Assembly: GCA_003707065.3 (NCBI GenBank)
Contig: PPXM03000002.1
Span: 682,001-746,000 of the forward strand
Length of the DNA stretch: 64,000 bases
Direction of reading: 5' to 3'
Source: Trigonopsis variabilis
Taxonomy: Eukaryota > Ascomycota > Trigonopsidomycetes > Trigonopsidales > Trigonopsidaceae
The notes beneath the pieces are model-generated. The model saw nothing but the letters and a program-made list of their open reading frames with translations, had not been told where the DNA came from and ran no database searches. The position numbers and the translations under genes are program-made. Shown piece after piece: positions 41,280-53,073 of this stretch (position 1 is the first letter of the stretch; each line of letters begins with the position of its first letter).

Positions 41280-42121
41280 TTAGTCTCCCAAACGATGACC
41301 TCGGTTTGAGCTGAAATTTCGGCGGAACCCTGATGCGAAACCAGTAGACGGATTGCCGTTCTGGTCTTGAGTCCTTGGGCGTTGCACGTACCCGTAAGGT
41401 CTAGATCCTGGCGTTGAGCGAGAAACTAAGCGACGGAACCAGTTGGGAACGGAGATTAAATTAGGCCGTCCTGTTGCGCGAGGATAGATTCTGTCAAAGA
41501 AGAGATAGAAATGCCCAACCACAATCCCAATGACTCCGTTTAGGGCAGCAAAAGGTCCTCCCAGAAAGGCGTCGACAGCAACCATGGCAAAGGGGGCAAC
41601 TTGAGCTTTGACCGGAATTCCAAAGGCAACATTAACAGTAGCTCCCCGATTGTCTTGTGCCCACGTATAGAAAAAGGTCCGAATGAAGATGTCAAACAGA
41701 AAGACGATTCTGAAATAGGATGATATAGTCAAAATAGGAAGCGAAATAATAAGTATATACCAGAGGAATGCTGCGGTATCACCTCCAAAACACTTCTTCT
41801 CAAGACTAGTGCCAAACGAGTACACTAAACCAGGTTAGACAATGATCTCAGTAAAGATCTTACAGAAATAGAGATTCATAAGTGCATTCCAACCTCCACT
41901 ACCGGTAAGAGCTCCAGTAATTGGACGCCACAGTTCAAATCGGCGACGGACCAGTGGCCACCACCAATACAAGAATGATGGCTTTATAAGCTCAAATGTC
42001 GTCCCTAAGGTGATGAAAGCATTCCCGATAAATATGCACCGAGTTACTGGCGGAAGATCATTGAGGAATCTAAGTTAGCCGCAGCAACAGGAATTTCGTA
42101 CCTTTGAATCGTCGAGGACAT
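41280..42121 (-). CDS. Derlin / Der1-like ER-associated degradation protein
   Basis: Rhomboid-like pseudoprotease of the ER membrane that helps extract misfolded proteins. Three exons (42102-42121, 41864-42069, 41280-41824; introns 32 and 39 nt) give 256 residues. Family features are the N-terminal LNDLPPVTRC, the ELWRPITGAL segment of the first loop, GGDTAAFLWYI, the WAQDN turn and AVDAFLGGPFAALNGVIGIVVGHFY with the conserved G-x-x-x-G-H. Several hydrophobic helices are evident. The cytosolic tail is Arg/Asn/Gly-rich. A donor-like GTATAT inside the third exon is not used: splicing there would create a stop, and the unspliced length matches Derlins. Confidence 0.9.
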
Positions 42122-42844
42122 CGAACTATGTAGAATGGGAGATCAACTGACACGTAACAACGTGACCAAACAACGTTACCGAAATCTGATCTCGTCCCTT
42201 CCACCTTGATCGGACTGCGTGTAGTATATGCACGAGATGATTGAGACTATGATTATTAGTTGCTATCACTTGAATGCAGACACTGCTTACCGTAGCCTAC
42301 AGATCTCTCTGTATATCTACACGAGAGGACTTTCGATCAGCTAGTCCGTCTTTCCTTTTCTGTAGAACTTATTATGAGAATGATCTACGGTATCTGAAGT
42401 CCAGTACCCAGAACTCCAACTACTGGAGCATAGCCTGATCTTTGCAGCAAGGATACCGTCGTCAACAAACGCAATGGGCCAACTCTTTCCTTCGCGGGAG
42501 ATCTTCTCGAAGACTTTCTTTCGAGATCGTCGGCTGTAGTTAGGGCTTGTTGCGTGCTCATTTAGAAAGGCTACAGTCTGGTAGCCCTACGGAAACATCA
42601 TAGGCGAGCAGCAAGTACGGCAATATAGCGGATATCTTTAGATATAAATCGCTTTTATAAGATTCTTTTCAACTTCTGCAGTGTTGAATGATCTAGTGCG
42701 TACTCATATAACCCTGAATAAGCCCTCTGTGGAGATTCTGTTGGGGCAGAAGTCACTGTCCATAGACCGTTACCAACGAAAATGCTGTTCTCACTAGGCT
42801 AGTCGCAGCGATCTTGAAGTGAGTCACTTAACAACCACACTATC
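42122..42844. promoter_or_regulatory. Divergent promoter region, Derlin / LYS9
   Basis: About 720 nt between divergent starts. No open frame, tRNA or repeat is supported. It must hold the LYS9 promoter, but I cannot point to a confident site. Confidence 0.45.
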
Positions 42845-44241
42845 ATGACAAAGTAAGTGGAGGGAAAGATATCAGTTGGCCTAATATTTCAAGATCAGTT
42901 CTTCTCTTAGGATCGGGGTTCGTTGCTAAGCCCACTGTGGAAATACTCGCCAAAGATTATAAAGTCATTGTTGGCTGCCGACATAAATCAAAGGCTGAGG
43001 AATTGACTAAAGGAATCTCCAATGCGACTGCAATTTCTGTTGATGTTGAGGATGAGAAGGCCTTGGATGCTGTTATGGCCACTGTTGACTTGGCCATCTC
43101 TTTGATTCCTTATATCTATCATGTTCTTGTCATCAAGTCAGCCATTCGAAATAAAAAGAATGTTGTCACGACTTCCTATATCTCTCCTGCCATCCGAGCT
43201 CTTGAGCCCGAAATCAAAGCTGCTGGTATCACTGTGATGAATGAAATCGGTCTTGACCCCGGTATCGATCACTTGTACGCCGTCAAGACTATTACCGAGG
43301 TCCATGAAGCCGGCGGTAAGATCGAGTCTTTCCTTTCGTACTGCGGCGGTCTTCCTGCTCCTGAGGATTCTGATAACCCGCTTGGTTACAAGTTTTCTTG
43401 GTCCTCTCGTGGCGTGCTTCTCGCTCTTCGAAACAGTGCCAAATTCTACAAGGATGGTAAAACCGTTGAGATTGACGGACCTCAGCTCATGTCTTCCGCC
43501 AAGCCTTATTTCATTGTCCCTGGATTTGCTTTTGTAGCGTATCCTAACAGGGACTCTACTCCCTTCCGAGAACTCTATGACATCCCTGAAGCTCAGACGA
43601 TTATCCGTGGTACCCTTCGATACCAAGGATTCCCCGAGTTTGTTCGCGCGTTGGTTGACATTGGAATGCTCAAAGATGACCCGGTCCCTTTCCTTGCTCA
43701 AGATGCTCGACCTCTTGCCTGGAAGGATGCCTTGGCTCTCATCCTAGGTTCTCCCAGCTCTTCTCAAGCCGATTTGGAGTGGGCTATTGGTTCCAAGACC
43801 ACCTTCCCGTCCACTGAGGAGAAGGAACGAATTCTCAACGGTTTCAAATGGCTCGGTTTGTTCAGCGACGAACCTGTCGAACTTCGAGGTAACGTCTTAG
43901 ACACTCTCTGCGCTACTCTCGAAAAGAAAATGCAGCTCGAGCCCGGTGAGCGCGATTTCATTGCCCTTCAACACAAGTTTGGTATCGTCTGGAAGGACGG
44001 ATCCAAGGAAACTCGCACATCTACCATGTTTGCTTATGGCGACCCCACCGGTCAACCCGGCGGTCATTCGGCTATGGCTAAGACTGTGGGTATCCCTTGT
44101 GCAATTGCGTCCAAGCGGATCCTCGAGGGTGAGCTCAAAGGTCCCGGCGTCTTGGGTCCTTACTCCTCCGAGATCAATGATCCCATCATGAAGGAACTTA
44201 AGGACACCTATGACATCTACCTCAAGGAAAAGACTCTTTAG
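42845..44241 (+). CDS. LYS9: Saccharopine dehydrogenase (NADP+, L-glutamate-forming)
   Basis: Penultimate enzyme of fungal lysine synthesis by the alpha-aminoadipate route, making saccharopine from aminoadipate semialdehyde and glutamate. Exon 1 is only 8 coding nt (42845-42852, ATGACAAA). A 41-nt intron with donor GTAAGT leads to exon 2 (42894-44241), for 451 residues. The junction rebuilds TKSVLLLGSGFVAKPTVE, the Rossmann nucleotide-binding loop. Further blocks are MNEIGLDPGIDHLYAV, FLSYCGGLPAPE, NPLGYKFSWS and PTGQPGGHSAMAKTVGIP near the C-terminus. Codon use looks more C-ended than neighbours (GAC, AAG, CTC frequent), as in highly expressed genes. Without the spliced first exon no ATG precedes the Rossmann motif. 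Confidence 0.96.
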
Positions 44242-44523
44242 ATTTAGTTGATAAAATTTACAATTGACCGTTTATGACAATTTATATCTGTAAGCCAGTC
44301 TGCGGGTTTATAGACTAAAAGCCCCTAGTTTGTAGAATTCAGAATCTAAAAGGTCCTGAATGGAGTGAATCTCATATGCGCAAGAGTATATCGATAGTGT
44401 TACATTTATGATATCTACAGGTTCGAATGCTCTTCTTGACCTTCCCGGGAGGGGTGGTAGCGTCTACCAAGGAGACGAACTCACAGTCCGACTCGTGGCA
44501 ACCATCTTTATTTATAGGCTACC

Positions 44524-45600
44524 ATGGGCAATAGCGCTTCAGCCTACCATTCGAATGACTCTACAGATAAAGACGTGGGAAATAAACCAGTCCCTGCTAG
44601 GAGGGATGTAAGTGCGAGTCGTCCTGAGAAAAAAGAACCTTCCGAGCCGAGCGAAGCGAAAAAGATACCTGCTCTTCCCAGACGTCGGTCGACACTATTA
44701 GAATCCAATCTGAATGAAGATGAAGAACTCGGTTTGCAGAACCTACAATTGGGCTCGGATATTGCCGATGGCGATATCGAAGTCGGAGATGGCGAGCCAA
44801 TTTCCAGGATGTCGAGTGGCGATGAAATCGACCTTAGCGGGAGACAAGAAAAGGAAGAGAAGGACAGAGAAGAGGATAAAGTTATTCCTGTTACAATCCG
44901 TTGGTCACAGGGAGGACACAAAGTTTATGTCACTGGGACTTTCACGGGATGGAGAAGAATGATCAAACTGCAACATGTAGGAGGAGATGATTTCGAAGCC
45001 ACGGTCAATCTCCCTCCTGGAACTCATCGAATTCGATTTGTGGTCGACAATGAGCTCCGATGTTCGGATCAGTTACCGACCGCCACGGACTCGATGGGAA
45101 ATTTAGTCAACTATATCGAAGTTTCGTCGACGGATCTTCCATCTCTTGAGAGAATGGGTACCCAAGCCGATTCGGCGCGATTCTCCCAGGATAATCTATC
45201 TGAGCAGATCTCGATAGCCGAGGCATCTGGAGTGTCATTGACAAAGTCGCCTTCCAATGCTTCGACCGTGCAAGATTCTGGAGAGTTTGTTATGTCAAAA
45301 CCTAAACCAGTGGTATATACTACCGATATTCCGGCCATCTTTTCTGATATTGAGTTGTCGGAAACGGCGGTGATGAGCCAAGACTACCCTGCTCCTCCCT
45401 CTCTTCCTCCTCATTTAGAGACAGTGATCCTTAATACAAACTCAACCGAAAAGGACGATAGTTCAGTCCTTCCTATCCCCAATCATGTCATTCTCAACCA
45501 TCTTGCTACGACCTCTATTAAGCACAATGTTCTTTCTGTGGCTTCAGTCAGTCGATACTCCCGCAAATACGTTACTCAAATCTTATATGCTCCTCTCTAA
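44524..45600 (+). CDS. Snf1/AMPK kinase beta subunit (Sip2/Gal83 type)
   Basis: Scaffold and targeting subunit of the glucose-sensing Snf1 kinase. The N-terminal MGNSAS is an N-myristoylation signal, as in AMPK beta and Sip2. A glycogen-binding CBM48 domain spans about 120-200 (VTIRWSQGGHKVYVTGTFTG, then W and PPGTHRIRFVVDNE with the polysaccharide-binding aromatic and Asn/Lys region). The C-terminal ASC domain is PPHLETVILN, PIPNHVILNHLATTSIK and a final TQILYAPL. Single exon, 358 residues. The N-terminal 110 residues are acidic and disordered with a few basic Ser sites. Confidence 0.95.
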   Translation: MGNSASAYHSNDSTDKDVGNKPVPARRDVSASRPEKKEPSEPSEAKKIPALPRRRSTLLESNLNEDEELGLQNLQLGSDIADGDIEVGDGEPISRMSSGDEIDLSGRQEKEEKDREEDKVIPVTIRWSQGGHKVYVTGTFTGWRRMIKLQHVGGDDFEATVNLPPGTHRIRFVVDNELRCSDQLPTATDSMGNLVNYIEVSSTDLPSLERMGTQADSARFSQDNLSEQISIAEASGVSLTKSPSNASTVQDSGEFVMSKPKPVVYTTDIPAIFSDIELSETAVMSQDYPAPPSLPPHLETVILNTNSTEKDDSSVLPIPNHVILNHLATTSIKHNVLSVASVSRYSRKYVTQILYAPL

Positions 45601-46175
45601 CCGCTGGCAGTTAGTTAGTGGTATGAATCTTTATTTACATGACGATCTACACCTCTTATTAAGGTCCATTTAGCTGTGGGTATTTGTATAACGGTGTAAA
45701 TACCTTCAGGTTGATTAATATTATTTGGTTTCTATTGTGATTAAAGCGATAATTGTTTCTATAAAAGAGTGATTCAATGATTCGCAAATGCTTATCGTCA
45801 TTTACATTGTAGAATTCAAGGCAATACAACCGAAATTAACGGGTATTGGCATACTCAATCCATAGGTGTAAAGGTTACCATTTCTTGCTTAGTTTCTGTT
45901 TATCTGTTTTTATTTTTTTCCCACTTATGGCCGACAGAGTGAAGACAATCTTCATAACAAAATAACGTAACACTTCTGTATATCTGAGCCTGCTTTCTTT
46001 TTATTGTGATTATTTTGGTAGAAAAAAAACTCTTTCTCTCTATTCATATATTTATTTCCTTGTCTTCTGTTCATTGACAAAAGAGCGGTGCTGGTATCCA
46101 TCCAGCTTCTTGCTTTCTCACTCAGCGCTACAAGGCTACGGTGTCAGTCGAAATTGGGACAAGAAAAATAACACC
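45601..46175. other. Intergenic region, Snf1 beta / RSA3
   Basis: About 575 nt, AT-rich with T and A runs near 45915 and 46021. It serves as the 3' end of the beta subunit gene and the RSA3 promoter. No gene is recognised. Confidence 0.45.
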
Positions 46176-46735
46176 ATGCCTCCAAAGAATGGCAGAACAG
46201 GTTCGCGCAAGCGCCGAAGGAAGCCTAGAACAGAGGGTAAGACAAATAGCTTTCAAGCAGAACTAAATAGAGATTTCAGTTCGGACTCTTCATCTAGCGA
46301 CTCCGACCAGAGCACGAAGAAAGTGAGCTCAGATTCAGACTCAGATGTATGGATTGAACGGAAGAGCGATGCTGATCATAGGCTGTATCCGATGTAGAAC
46401 AAGCAGAAAAGGATCTAGATATTGAAATGGCTGAGCCAGAGGATCTCTTTGACGAAAGCGAAGCAAAGCAAAATGATGAGACCAAGTCGGTCACCTTTCC
46501 CGAGACGTTGAGAGACTTTGATTCACTCGAGAGGAATGCTCGGTTCACCGAATATTTAACCCAAAAGCAGCTTGAGGAATTCTCAGCAGATGTGGATAAA
46601 TTACGATTTGCCCCCAATTTTACCCAATCTCATGTCTCTATCCTGGCCGATGCTTTAAATAGAGGTGTGAATGTTTTTGATGATGAAGAGCGTCGAATCC
46701 TCCTTGGAACTGATGATAGTATACAGCTCAAGTGA
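46176..46735 (+). CDS. RSA3: Ribosome assembly protein Rsa3
   Basis: Nucleolar factor of early 60S assembly. Two exons (46176-46346 and 46382-46735, 35-nt intron) give 174 residues. The N-terminus is basic (SRKRRRKPR), then a Ser/Asp-rich acidic stretch. The C-terminal Rsa3 domain is ARFTEYLTQKQLEEFSADVD, KLRFAPNFTQSHVSILADAL, with GVNVFDDEERR. The intron removes an in-frame stop, so each exon alone looks like an unrelated short frame. It converges on the thioredoxin-fold gene, with 68 nt between stops. Confidence 0.88.
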
Positions 46736-46803
46736 ACGACATTCGGATTACAGGTTTTACTATGCAAATATTCCCATTGACCCCCTCCGTACGCTTCTTT
46801 TCA

Positions 46804-47573
46804 TTACCAATTCGATGCTCTGTTTTCCTTGCCTTTGACAGGGCTCTTTCCCCCTTGGGCTTCGTATTGTAGCCACTCAAGACAAGCCTCTGTGACAAAA
46901 GGCATGTCGTACTCCGTCACCGATAGACCATTAACTTTAGAAGAGAACCGGGGATCGACCGGCATAAAAAACCTCCGATGAGCTGATTTATCGAAAATTA
47001 CCACACAATCCAGGAAATCCTTTCCTCCTCCTACTGGATTCAACACCCCACAGCGCCTGGCCAGGTCGTATGAATCGTCCACAACTTGTCATCAGATCAG
47101 TTTTCGAAGGAAACTTACCTTGAGGCACGTCATATGGCAAAGCCTTGTCCTCACTATTTATAACAACGAAGATCCTCAGATTGTAGAGAGCCAGAAAGTC
47201 ATCATGTACAGATCTAAAGGTCAGCATTTCATCTAGATCAATCGACTCACGCAAACAACTTGGCATATTCATCTGATTCATTTGTAAAAACAAGCAAAAC
47301 ATTCGTCTTTCCAAAAATATCATCGTGGGCCACACTAAGAGTCTGGTGTATCGGCCGTACCAGCAATTTGATCCAGACGTTTGCTTTCCCGAGTGGATAG
47401 CTCTGCTCAATTGGACGAAGAAATGACGGTCTAGGAGGACAACGAAATGGTAGAGATTGCCGTTTCGAGCCCGAATCCTGACTTACAGGGGACAAGGATC
47501 CACTCTCCAGCGATCTTTTGCGACGTTTCCCTGACGAAGCTTGATTATTTTGATCTTTACTTGTTAGCGGCAT
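46804..47573 (-). CDS. Thioredoxin-fold, peroxiredoxin-like protein lacking the usual cysteine
   Basis: Three exons (47251-47573, 47119-47213, 46804-47084; introns 37 and 34 nt) give 232 residues. The N-terminal 60 residues are basic and Ser-rich with KRRKRSLES, a likely nuclear signal. The rest follows the redoxin order: DIFGKTNVLLVFTNESDEYA, KLFASVHDDFLALYNLRIFV, VINSEDKALP, VVDDSYDLARRCGVLNP, CVVIFDKSAHRRFFMPVDPR. In peroxiredoxins the segment after LLVF is PxxxTxxC; here it is TNESDEYA with no cysteine. It may be a catalytically dead relative of nuclear Dot5/Prx proteins. The fold is inferred from motif order only; function is unknown. Confidence 0.62.
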
Positions 47574-48189
47574 TGGGCTCACTCTGAACGAGCCCAGTTC
47601 TTATATATGTCGAATCTCGCTAAGTCCTCGTGCCCACTGTGTGTCTCGCCAATGGTACCTCTTGGAAAGCAAAAGTGGTGACCAGATATCTTCAAGCCGC
47701 AAATACTCGAAAATCCCACCTTAATTCCTTCCTGATCCTCTCTAAAAGACCAAAAAAAGGCCATCCGCCAACACTATGATGAGGTGATGCGCTACTGTTT
47801 GGTTATTCAACTTTGCTGTTTCCACAGTAACCCGCAACTCTCAATGGACCCGACAATCGACAGCATCACTTAGGATCTACTATACGACGCTTCCTCGCAA
47901 ATCATTGTAGCAGAATGCCGTCGTACCTGACATAATGGGAATAGACAAGGTTATGGCTAGCAATTTGCAGAGACAGTCTTATAAAAGTTCAATCGATCTC
48001 GCAACTGGTATTGTCATCATCCTAGAGGGGATCATCCTCCACAGCGTCAGTATTGTCCTCGGGGACCAGAACCTATGCGAACCTTCGTATTATTCATGCC
48101 AACAAAATTCGAACGTAATTGGATATGTTACATCCAGATTATGGCTCTTTCATCCCACTGAGGTTGTGCTTACACACACATCATTCTTA
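47574..48189. other. Intergenic region between thioredoxin-fold gene and dynactin gene
   Basis: About 615 nt with both neighbours on the minus strand. A plus-strand open frame of 105 codons (47935-48252) runs through it and into the dynactin tail. No minus-strand frame is convincing, and no RNA gene is recognised. Confidence 0.4.
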
Positions 48190-48252
48190 TTATGGAGACC
48201 TGACACGGTCCATTTCACGTCCGATATGATAATATCTTCTACTTTGGATTAA
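47935..48252 (+). CDS. Possible ORF antisense to dynactin 3' end (doubtful)
   Basis: An ATG frame of 105 codons with one hydrophobic stretch (GIVIILEGIILHSVSIVLG). It overlaps the last 63 nt of the dynactin coding region on the other strand. I recognise no family. The rest of the composition (Ser, His, Thr) is not clearly protein-like. Chance is the simpler reading. Confidence 0.18.
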   Translation: MGIDKVMASNLQRQSYKSSIDLATGIVIILEGIILHSVSIVLGDQNLCEPSYYSCQQNSNVIGYVTSRLWLFHPTEVVLTHTSFLLWRPDTVHFTSDMIISSTLD

Positions 48253-51200
48253 CGACAAGTACTCAGGGGTTTGCTTTGTCGGTCTCCATTCCGGGATCGC
48301 TGGGATAGAAGCCACAGAACCATGGATAATCATATCACGAAAGTCTCGTAGACATGAGCCAAGTCGAACTTGCCTTTCGATGTCGAATTTGGGGCTTCTT
48401 ATTTTATGATCGTCTCGAAGGTGGTATCGGGTATCATTCCTTTGCCGACCTTGATTAGACAAATAGATTAGCGATTGCTCGAGGTTTTGCATTCGGATAT
48501 CATAGTAGGCGGAGGACACAAACTTTTCTCCCTGATTTTCCTCCCGGCTACTCTTCAGCTCTTCATTTTCTTCTCGCATATGTTCAAGCGTTTCATTCTG
48601 TTGGTGATAATGATCTTCGAGATTCTTTAATGTCTGTGCAAGCGTCTCCGCATTTTTGTTTGATTGCTCAAGCCGGTGCTCCAAATCTGTCATTTGATCG
48701 TAATCGACTTTGGATCGCAGATACCTTACAGTTGCTTGTTCAGCCTTTACTTTGGCTTCATCTAGTTCTTTATCCTTCATCCTCACTTGAACAATTAGAG
48801 CTGAGAGATCACTCTCAAGCTTCTCAACTTGCTGTTCTAGATTTTCTTTTCCGTTCAACCGTGTTACAAAAGCTTGAGCTTTGATGACCCAGGGACTTTG
48901 AACACTTTTCTCGTCATTCACAAATGCATTATCATTCATCCGTTCCTTGATTCCAGTTAAAGACTTATATAGCTGCCCCACTAGATCTTGGAGCAACAAC
49001 AAGCCTGAACCGTTTCCGTCATCTTGGGAAATAAAAATATCTTGCAAGACTTGGGATGGAAGATATGCAGATGTGTATTCTTCAGATATCCTAAGATATT
49101 CAGCTAAAGAGCCCAAGTAGAAATGTCTGATCTTTTCATTTATGGTCTCAAGTGGAGGAAAAGAGTCCGCCAACTGGTCTGACATACTGCGGTGAGACTT
49201 GAACTGATCATCGAGATCCTTAAGTAACTCAGACAAAGTATTCTTTGAAAAGACAAATCTTTGATCAATGGAGAAAAGAGTTTTATACCATATATCATGG
49301 GATGCAACTGGATAATCAGCGCATTCTCGTAGATCCGATAAGAATTCATTGACAACGCAGCAGCCTTCACATAAATAATATGCTGATGATAAGCTTCTTT
49401 GAGCCTGAAAAGTTGCGGCATATGGACTTTGACTGACTTCCTCCAAAGCGGCTGAGACGATAACATTACTGGATCTAGAGGGTTAGACAGATCGGAACAA
49501 GCACCATACCTCTCGTAATCGTTTAGAAACCTTGAGGGACTGAACTCTAATTTTCCCAAGTGATCTATACATTCACTTAAGCGACGCTCTAGACCAACCA
49601 GAAACTCCTCAAGATGATGAGCTTTGTCAAATGACTGCACGTCGCAACAGGATAAATACTCCCCTAGAATATTTGATCCTATATATATCCTGCCTATTGT
49701 CAAACAAACAGGGATGAATAAATGCAGTAGATCTGCAGGAAACAACACTTTCCAAGACTCGAGGAGCAACTGCTTGACCAGTGAACTTTTAGAACTGAGA
49801 CGTTCGGAAATATAGTATATATTAAATGATTTGTCATCAAAACCAAGAGAAGAGACACAGGATTGCAATAATTCGAGTCGCTCGGCAGCTTCTTGTCCGG
49901 CCAGCATCGCCAACACCTCGGATACTCGTGTCTGCTGAGATTTACTTATCAGTCCTTGTAACTTCAAATTCATTTCGCTAATATCCTGAGCTCTCTGAGA
50001 GAGTTTATCAGATCCTTGGTTCGACGATGAAGCCCTCATTGTTGCCAGGTCCTGCTGAAGATTCGATACTAATTCCCTAAATTTTGTAATAACATCTTCA
50101 TGTTCGGCATTTATTTCAACTTCCTTTCTCAATCGAGCTTCAAGATCCATTGTGATTCTAACCTGATGGTCGAGCTCACTCTGTAGTTGTTGCTCCGCTT
50201 GCTCGTGATCACGCTCAAGCTCATCATTTAGTTCTTTCAATGTCTCTAGTTCTTCAATCGTCCGCTTCAGCTCTTCAATTCTCTCTCCTGCTACCAAGTT
50301 CTCATCAATGAGTTTTTCCACCATATCTTCTGCTCCGATGGAGGCATCTAGCCGTTGCTGCAATTCTGCTATTGTGCTCTTGAGTTCATTCACCTCAGAT
50401 CTCAGTTTTGACGTGGTGGTCTCTTGGTCGTTTTGAATCTTTAACTGCTTCTGCAATCCTTCGATCGTTTCCCTGTTTTTACTTTCTTCAGCATTAAGAA
50501 TTTCCTTTAACTTGACTAAGGCCTCTTCGAGCCGTTGATTCTTTGACAATAGGTGACTGAATTGGTCATTCACATCGCCTGAAGGAAGCTCTTCCATTCG
50601 CATTGCAAGGTCTTCCTGTTGCAGTTCTTTCTCCAGCTCGATCTGTTCGATTTTGTCCTTCAACGTTTTGATTTCTTCCTTCAGTAGCTCGAAGTTTTCT
50701 TCTGCGTATTCTTTATCCAACGCTAGAGTCTCTATCGTCTCATTCTGCTCTTCTATGGCACTCTCCTTTTCTTTAACTTCGGCTTCAAGTTTGGTAATTT
50801 CAGAACGTAAATACCTTATTTCCTCTTGAAGAGACGTCATTTTAATCTCAAATTTAGATAGCTGCTGTTCAAGTCGATATTTATCCTGAGATAACCCATC
50901 TATCATTGCAAGCTTCTCTCTGTCGCCCAGTCGTTTTCTCTCCATGATTAACAGCTTCGTTTTCAAGTCGTGGATTTTCTTTTTGAGTTTGTATAGGTCG
51001 CTCTGTTCATCGTCTAGTCCAAATATGTCCTCTCCCGGTTTCAGTGGGGAAGTTTGAGGTGTTGGCAAGGATGACAAGGACTGTGAGTCATTGAATACAG
51101 GGTTAATACTCAATGAAGAGTTATTTTTAAGCTCTGCATTATCGGACAAGGGGATATTATTCATAGATATTTGACTCAAAGGTCGCGATCCTAACGAAGT

Positions 51201-51792
51201 GACTCTAGGAGAAGGAGAAGGAGACGCCATTCTACTATCTGAAGTAGTAGATTGCGGTATATTGATGAAGGAGTTAGATTTTAACCGTTGTAAACGCCCT
51301 CTATCACTAGAAGATGTCACCTCTCTAGATCCTGCCTCTACTTTTGAAGGTGATCTCGCAGATTCTCCGAATGTTTCAGTTTTAGGAGGACCCATGCTTG
51401 TAGACCCTAAAACACTGGACCTCCTTGAGCCCGAAAGGGTATCAGTATCCGGTCTGAATGACATGGAAGACGATCTTGACAGCTTTGAAGGGCTTGCGCG
51501 CGCAGATGATAGAGGACGCGAGACCTAGACAAGTTAACGACATAGCAATGATCTATTTTACCCATGGAGCGACGGAGACTGCTGCCGGGCGGACAAATAA
51601 TCCGTAATTTCCTTGTCCATGGGTGCATTCAAAGTATCGTACTCCTTGCACCGAGCCATCATTTTTTCCAGTGGGGGTATCCAATTCGACGCCTAGCCAG
51701 TCTCCAGGAGCAAATTCAGTTCTGCCAGAGAACCTTATGGTGCCGCTGGAAGGTCCAATATAGATTTGTTGACCGACATAGAAGTCAGCCAT
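48190..51792 (-). CDS. Dynactin p150-Glued subunit (Nip100/Ssm4 type)
   Basis: Largest dynactin subunit, linking dynein to microtubules. Three exons (51562-51792, 49510-51524, 48190-49474; introns 37 and 35 nt) give 1176 residues. The N-terminal CAP-Gly domain (about 1-75) shows [20 protein letters not shown] and the hallmark [15 protein letters not shown] Ser-rich basic linker follows, then long coiled coils (about 200-480 and 890-1080) flanking a helical dynactin domain with [20 protein letters not shown]. The C-terminus ends in a short basic tail. The second junction was needed to join two long overlapping frames. An in-frame ATG at 51852 could add 20 residues. Confidence 0.92.
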
Positions 51793-51966
51793 AAGGAGAC
51801 GCGATGCTGGGAGGAATGAACCGCTACGGAGGTGCCTTTCTACAACATGCAATTAGCATCTTTCCAAGGTCAAGATCAAGTTGACTACGGCGCATAAACT
51901 CATTAAAATATATGCTTTTGAGAAATAAAAAGCACACCTTCCATTGATACAAAGCTAAGTGACCGT

Positions 51967-53073
51967 TTATCTCAAGTCGTCATCTTCGGCAGTAATATCA
52001 TTCTTGATCTTGAGTAAAATAGAAGTCTTCCATTTATCAAGCTTAGAGAATTGATCAAATTCAAACACCTTTTGTGAAAAAGCCTCGACATCACCATTTT
52101 CAATGGCAACAATTATGTCCTGAAATTAGACTACCTCGGCAAGATTTTCATACCAAGATCAACCGATACTCTCTAGATTGTTCAAATCCTGGGTCCATAT
52201 CTAAATATTGCTCCAGTGCACGTTTCACAGCAACGAGATCCTAAAAAGATGTCTTAGTCCACTCACATAGACTAAATAACTTACCTTTTGAGCAAGGTGA
52301 CAGAGAGAAGCCTTGAAAAAGTACTCTTTAAGGCTCCATTTAGTCAGACTATTGTTTAAGCTATTTTGAGCCACTTGTTCATATCGCGCTATGGCTCTAG
52401 AATAATCTCCCTCTAAAGCAGCTAGATCGGCCACTTTCAAATAGCATTTATTAGCCAACCTGCGAAGTTAGTTGTATCATAGATAGGAGTGTACTAACGC
52501 TTCAGCCTGATCCCCACTGAACCAGTCTCCAGCCAGATCGTAGGATTCAAGAGCCTTGGGAAGATCATTGAGCTCATTTTCATACAATGCTCCAAGATCT
52601 TGTTGATAATTAGCAGCTCGTCGAAACTGGCCTCGCTGGGTGAATTGTCGAATGGCATCGCTGAGAACTCTAGCGGCATCTAGTTGATTAACATTGCAGT
52701 CTCACCTACAATTATATCATACCTTGAGGGTCAACCTTTCTGTAGCATTTGTAAGCTTCAACTAGTGTATTGGCGGCATCATCTTTCATGTCGGTCTTCA
52801 ATTGAGCGCCAGCAGCTTTCTCAAAAGCCTGTCCAGCCGATTTACCTTTTATATTAGGCCCTAGGTCCCCTATTATCCTACCATCTTTCTCAAGCCGGAA
52901 GATATTGGCAGCTTCCTGGTACAATTCAGCAGCCTCCTCGTACTTGAAGGAACTCCCACCAGACATAAAGCCAAAAAGACCGGATGAAGAATTCATCTTC
53001 TTATCAGCCTAAACGTCAGTATGATGCAATATTTGACCCATACTCTAGCTATCAGCGTTCGCGGGTCTCCCAT
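51967..53073 (-). CDS. SEC17: Alpha-SNAP vesicle fusion protein (Sec17)
   Basis: Adaptor that recruits the NSF/Sec18 ATPase to SNARE complexes. Six exons (53044-53073, 52723-53008, 52499-52679, 52285-52459, 52154-52240, 51967-52119; introns 35, 43, 39, 44 and 34 nt) give 303 residues. The N-terminus is [20 protein letters not shown], followed by [23 protein letters not shown]-like helices run on through [20 protein letters not shown] and [20 protein letters not shown]. The end [20 protein letters not shown] plus an acidic tail with leucine (DDDLR) is the Sec18-activating C-terminus. No single exon gives the whole protein, so it looks fragmented by frame. Confidence 0.95.

Noticed and set aside
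41715-41765. Donor-like GTATAT and acceptor inside the Derlin third exon
   Set aside because: Splicing would create a TGA stop, and the unspliced helix has the same length as in Derlins.
47579-47764. 61-codon minus-strand frame upstream of the thioredoxin-fold gene
   Set aside because: It ends just before the gene's ATG, reads as promoter sequence and has no splice path into the downstream frame.
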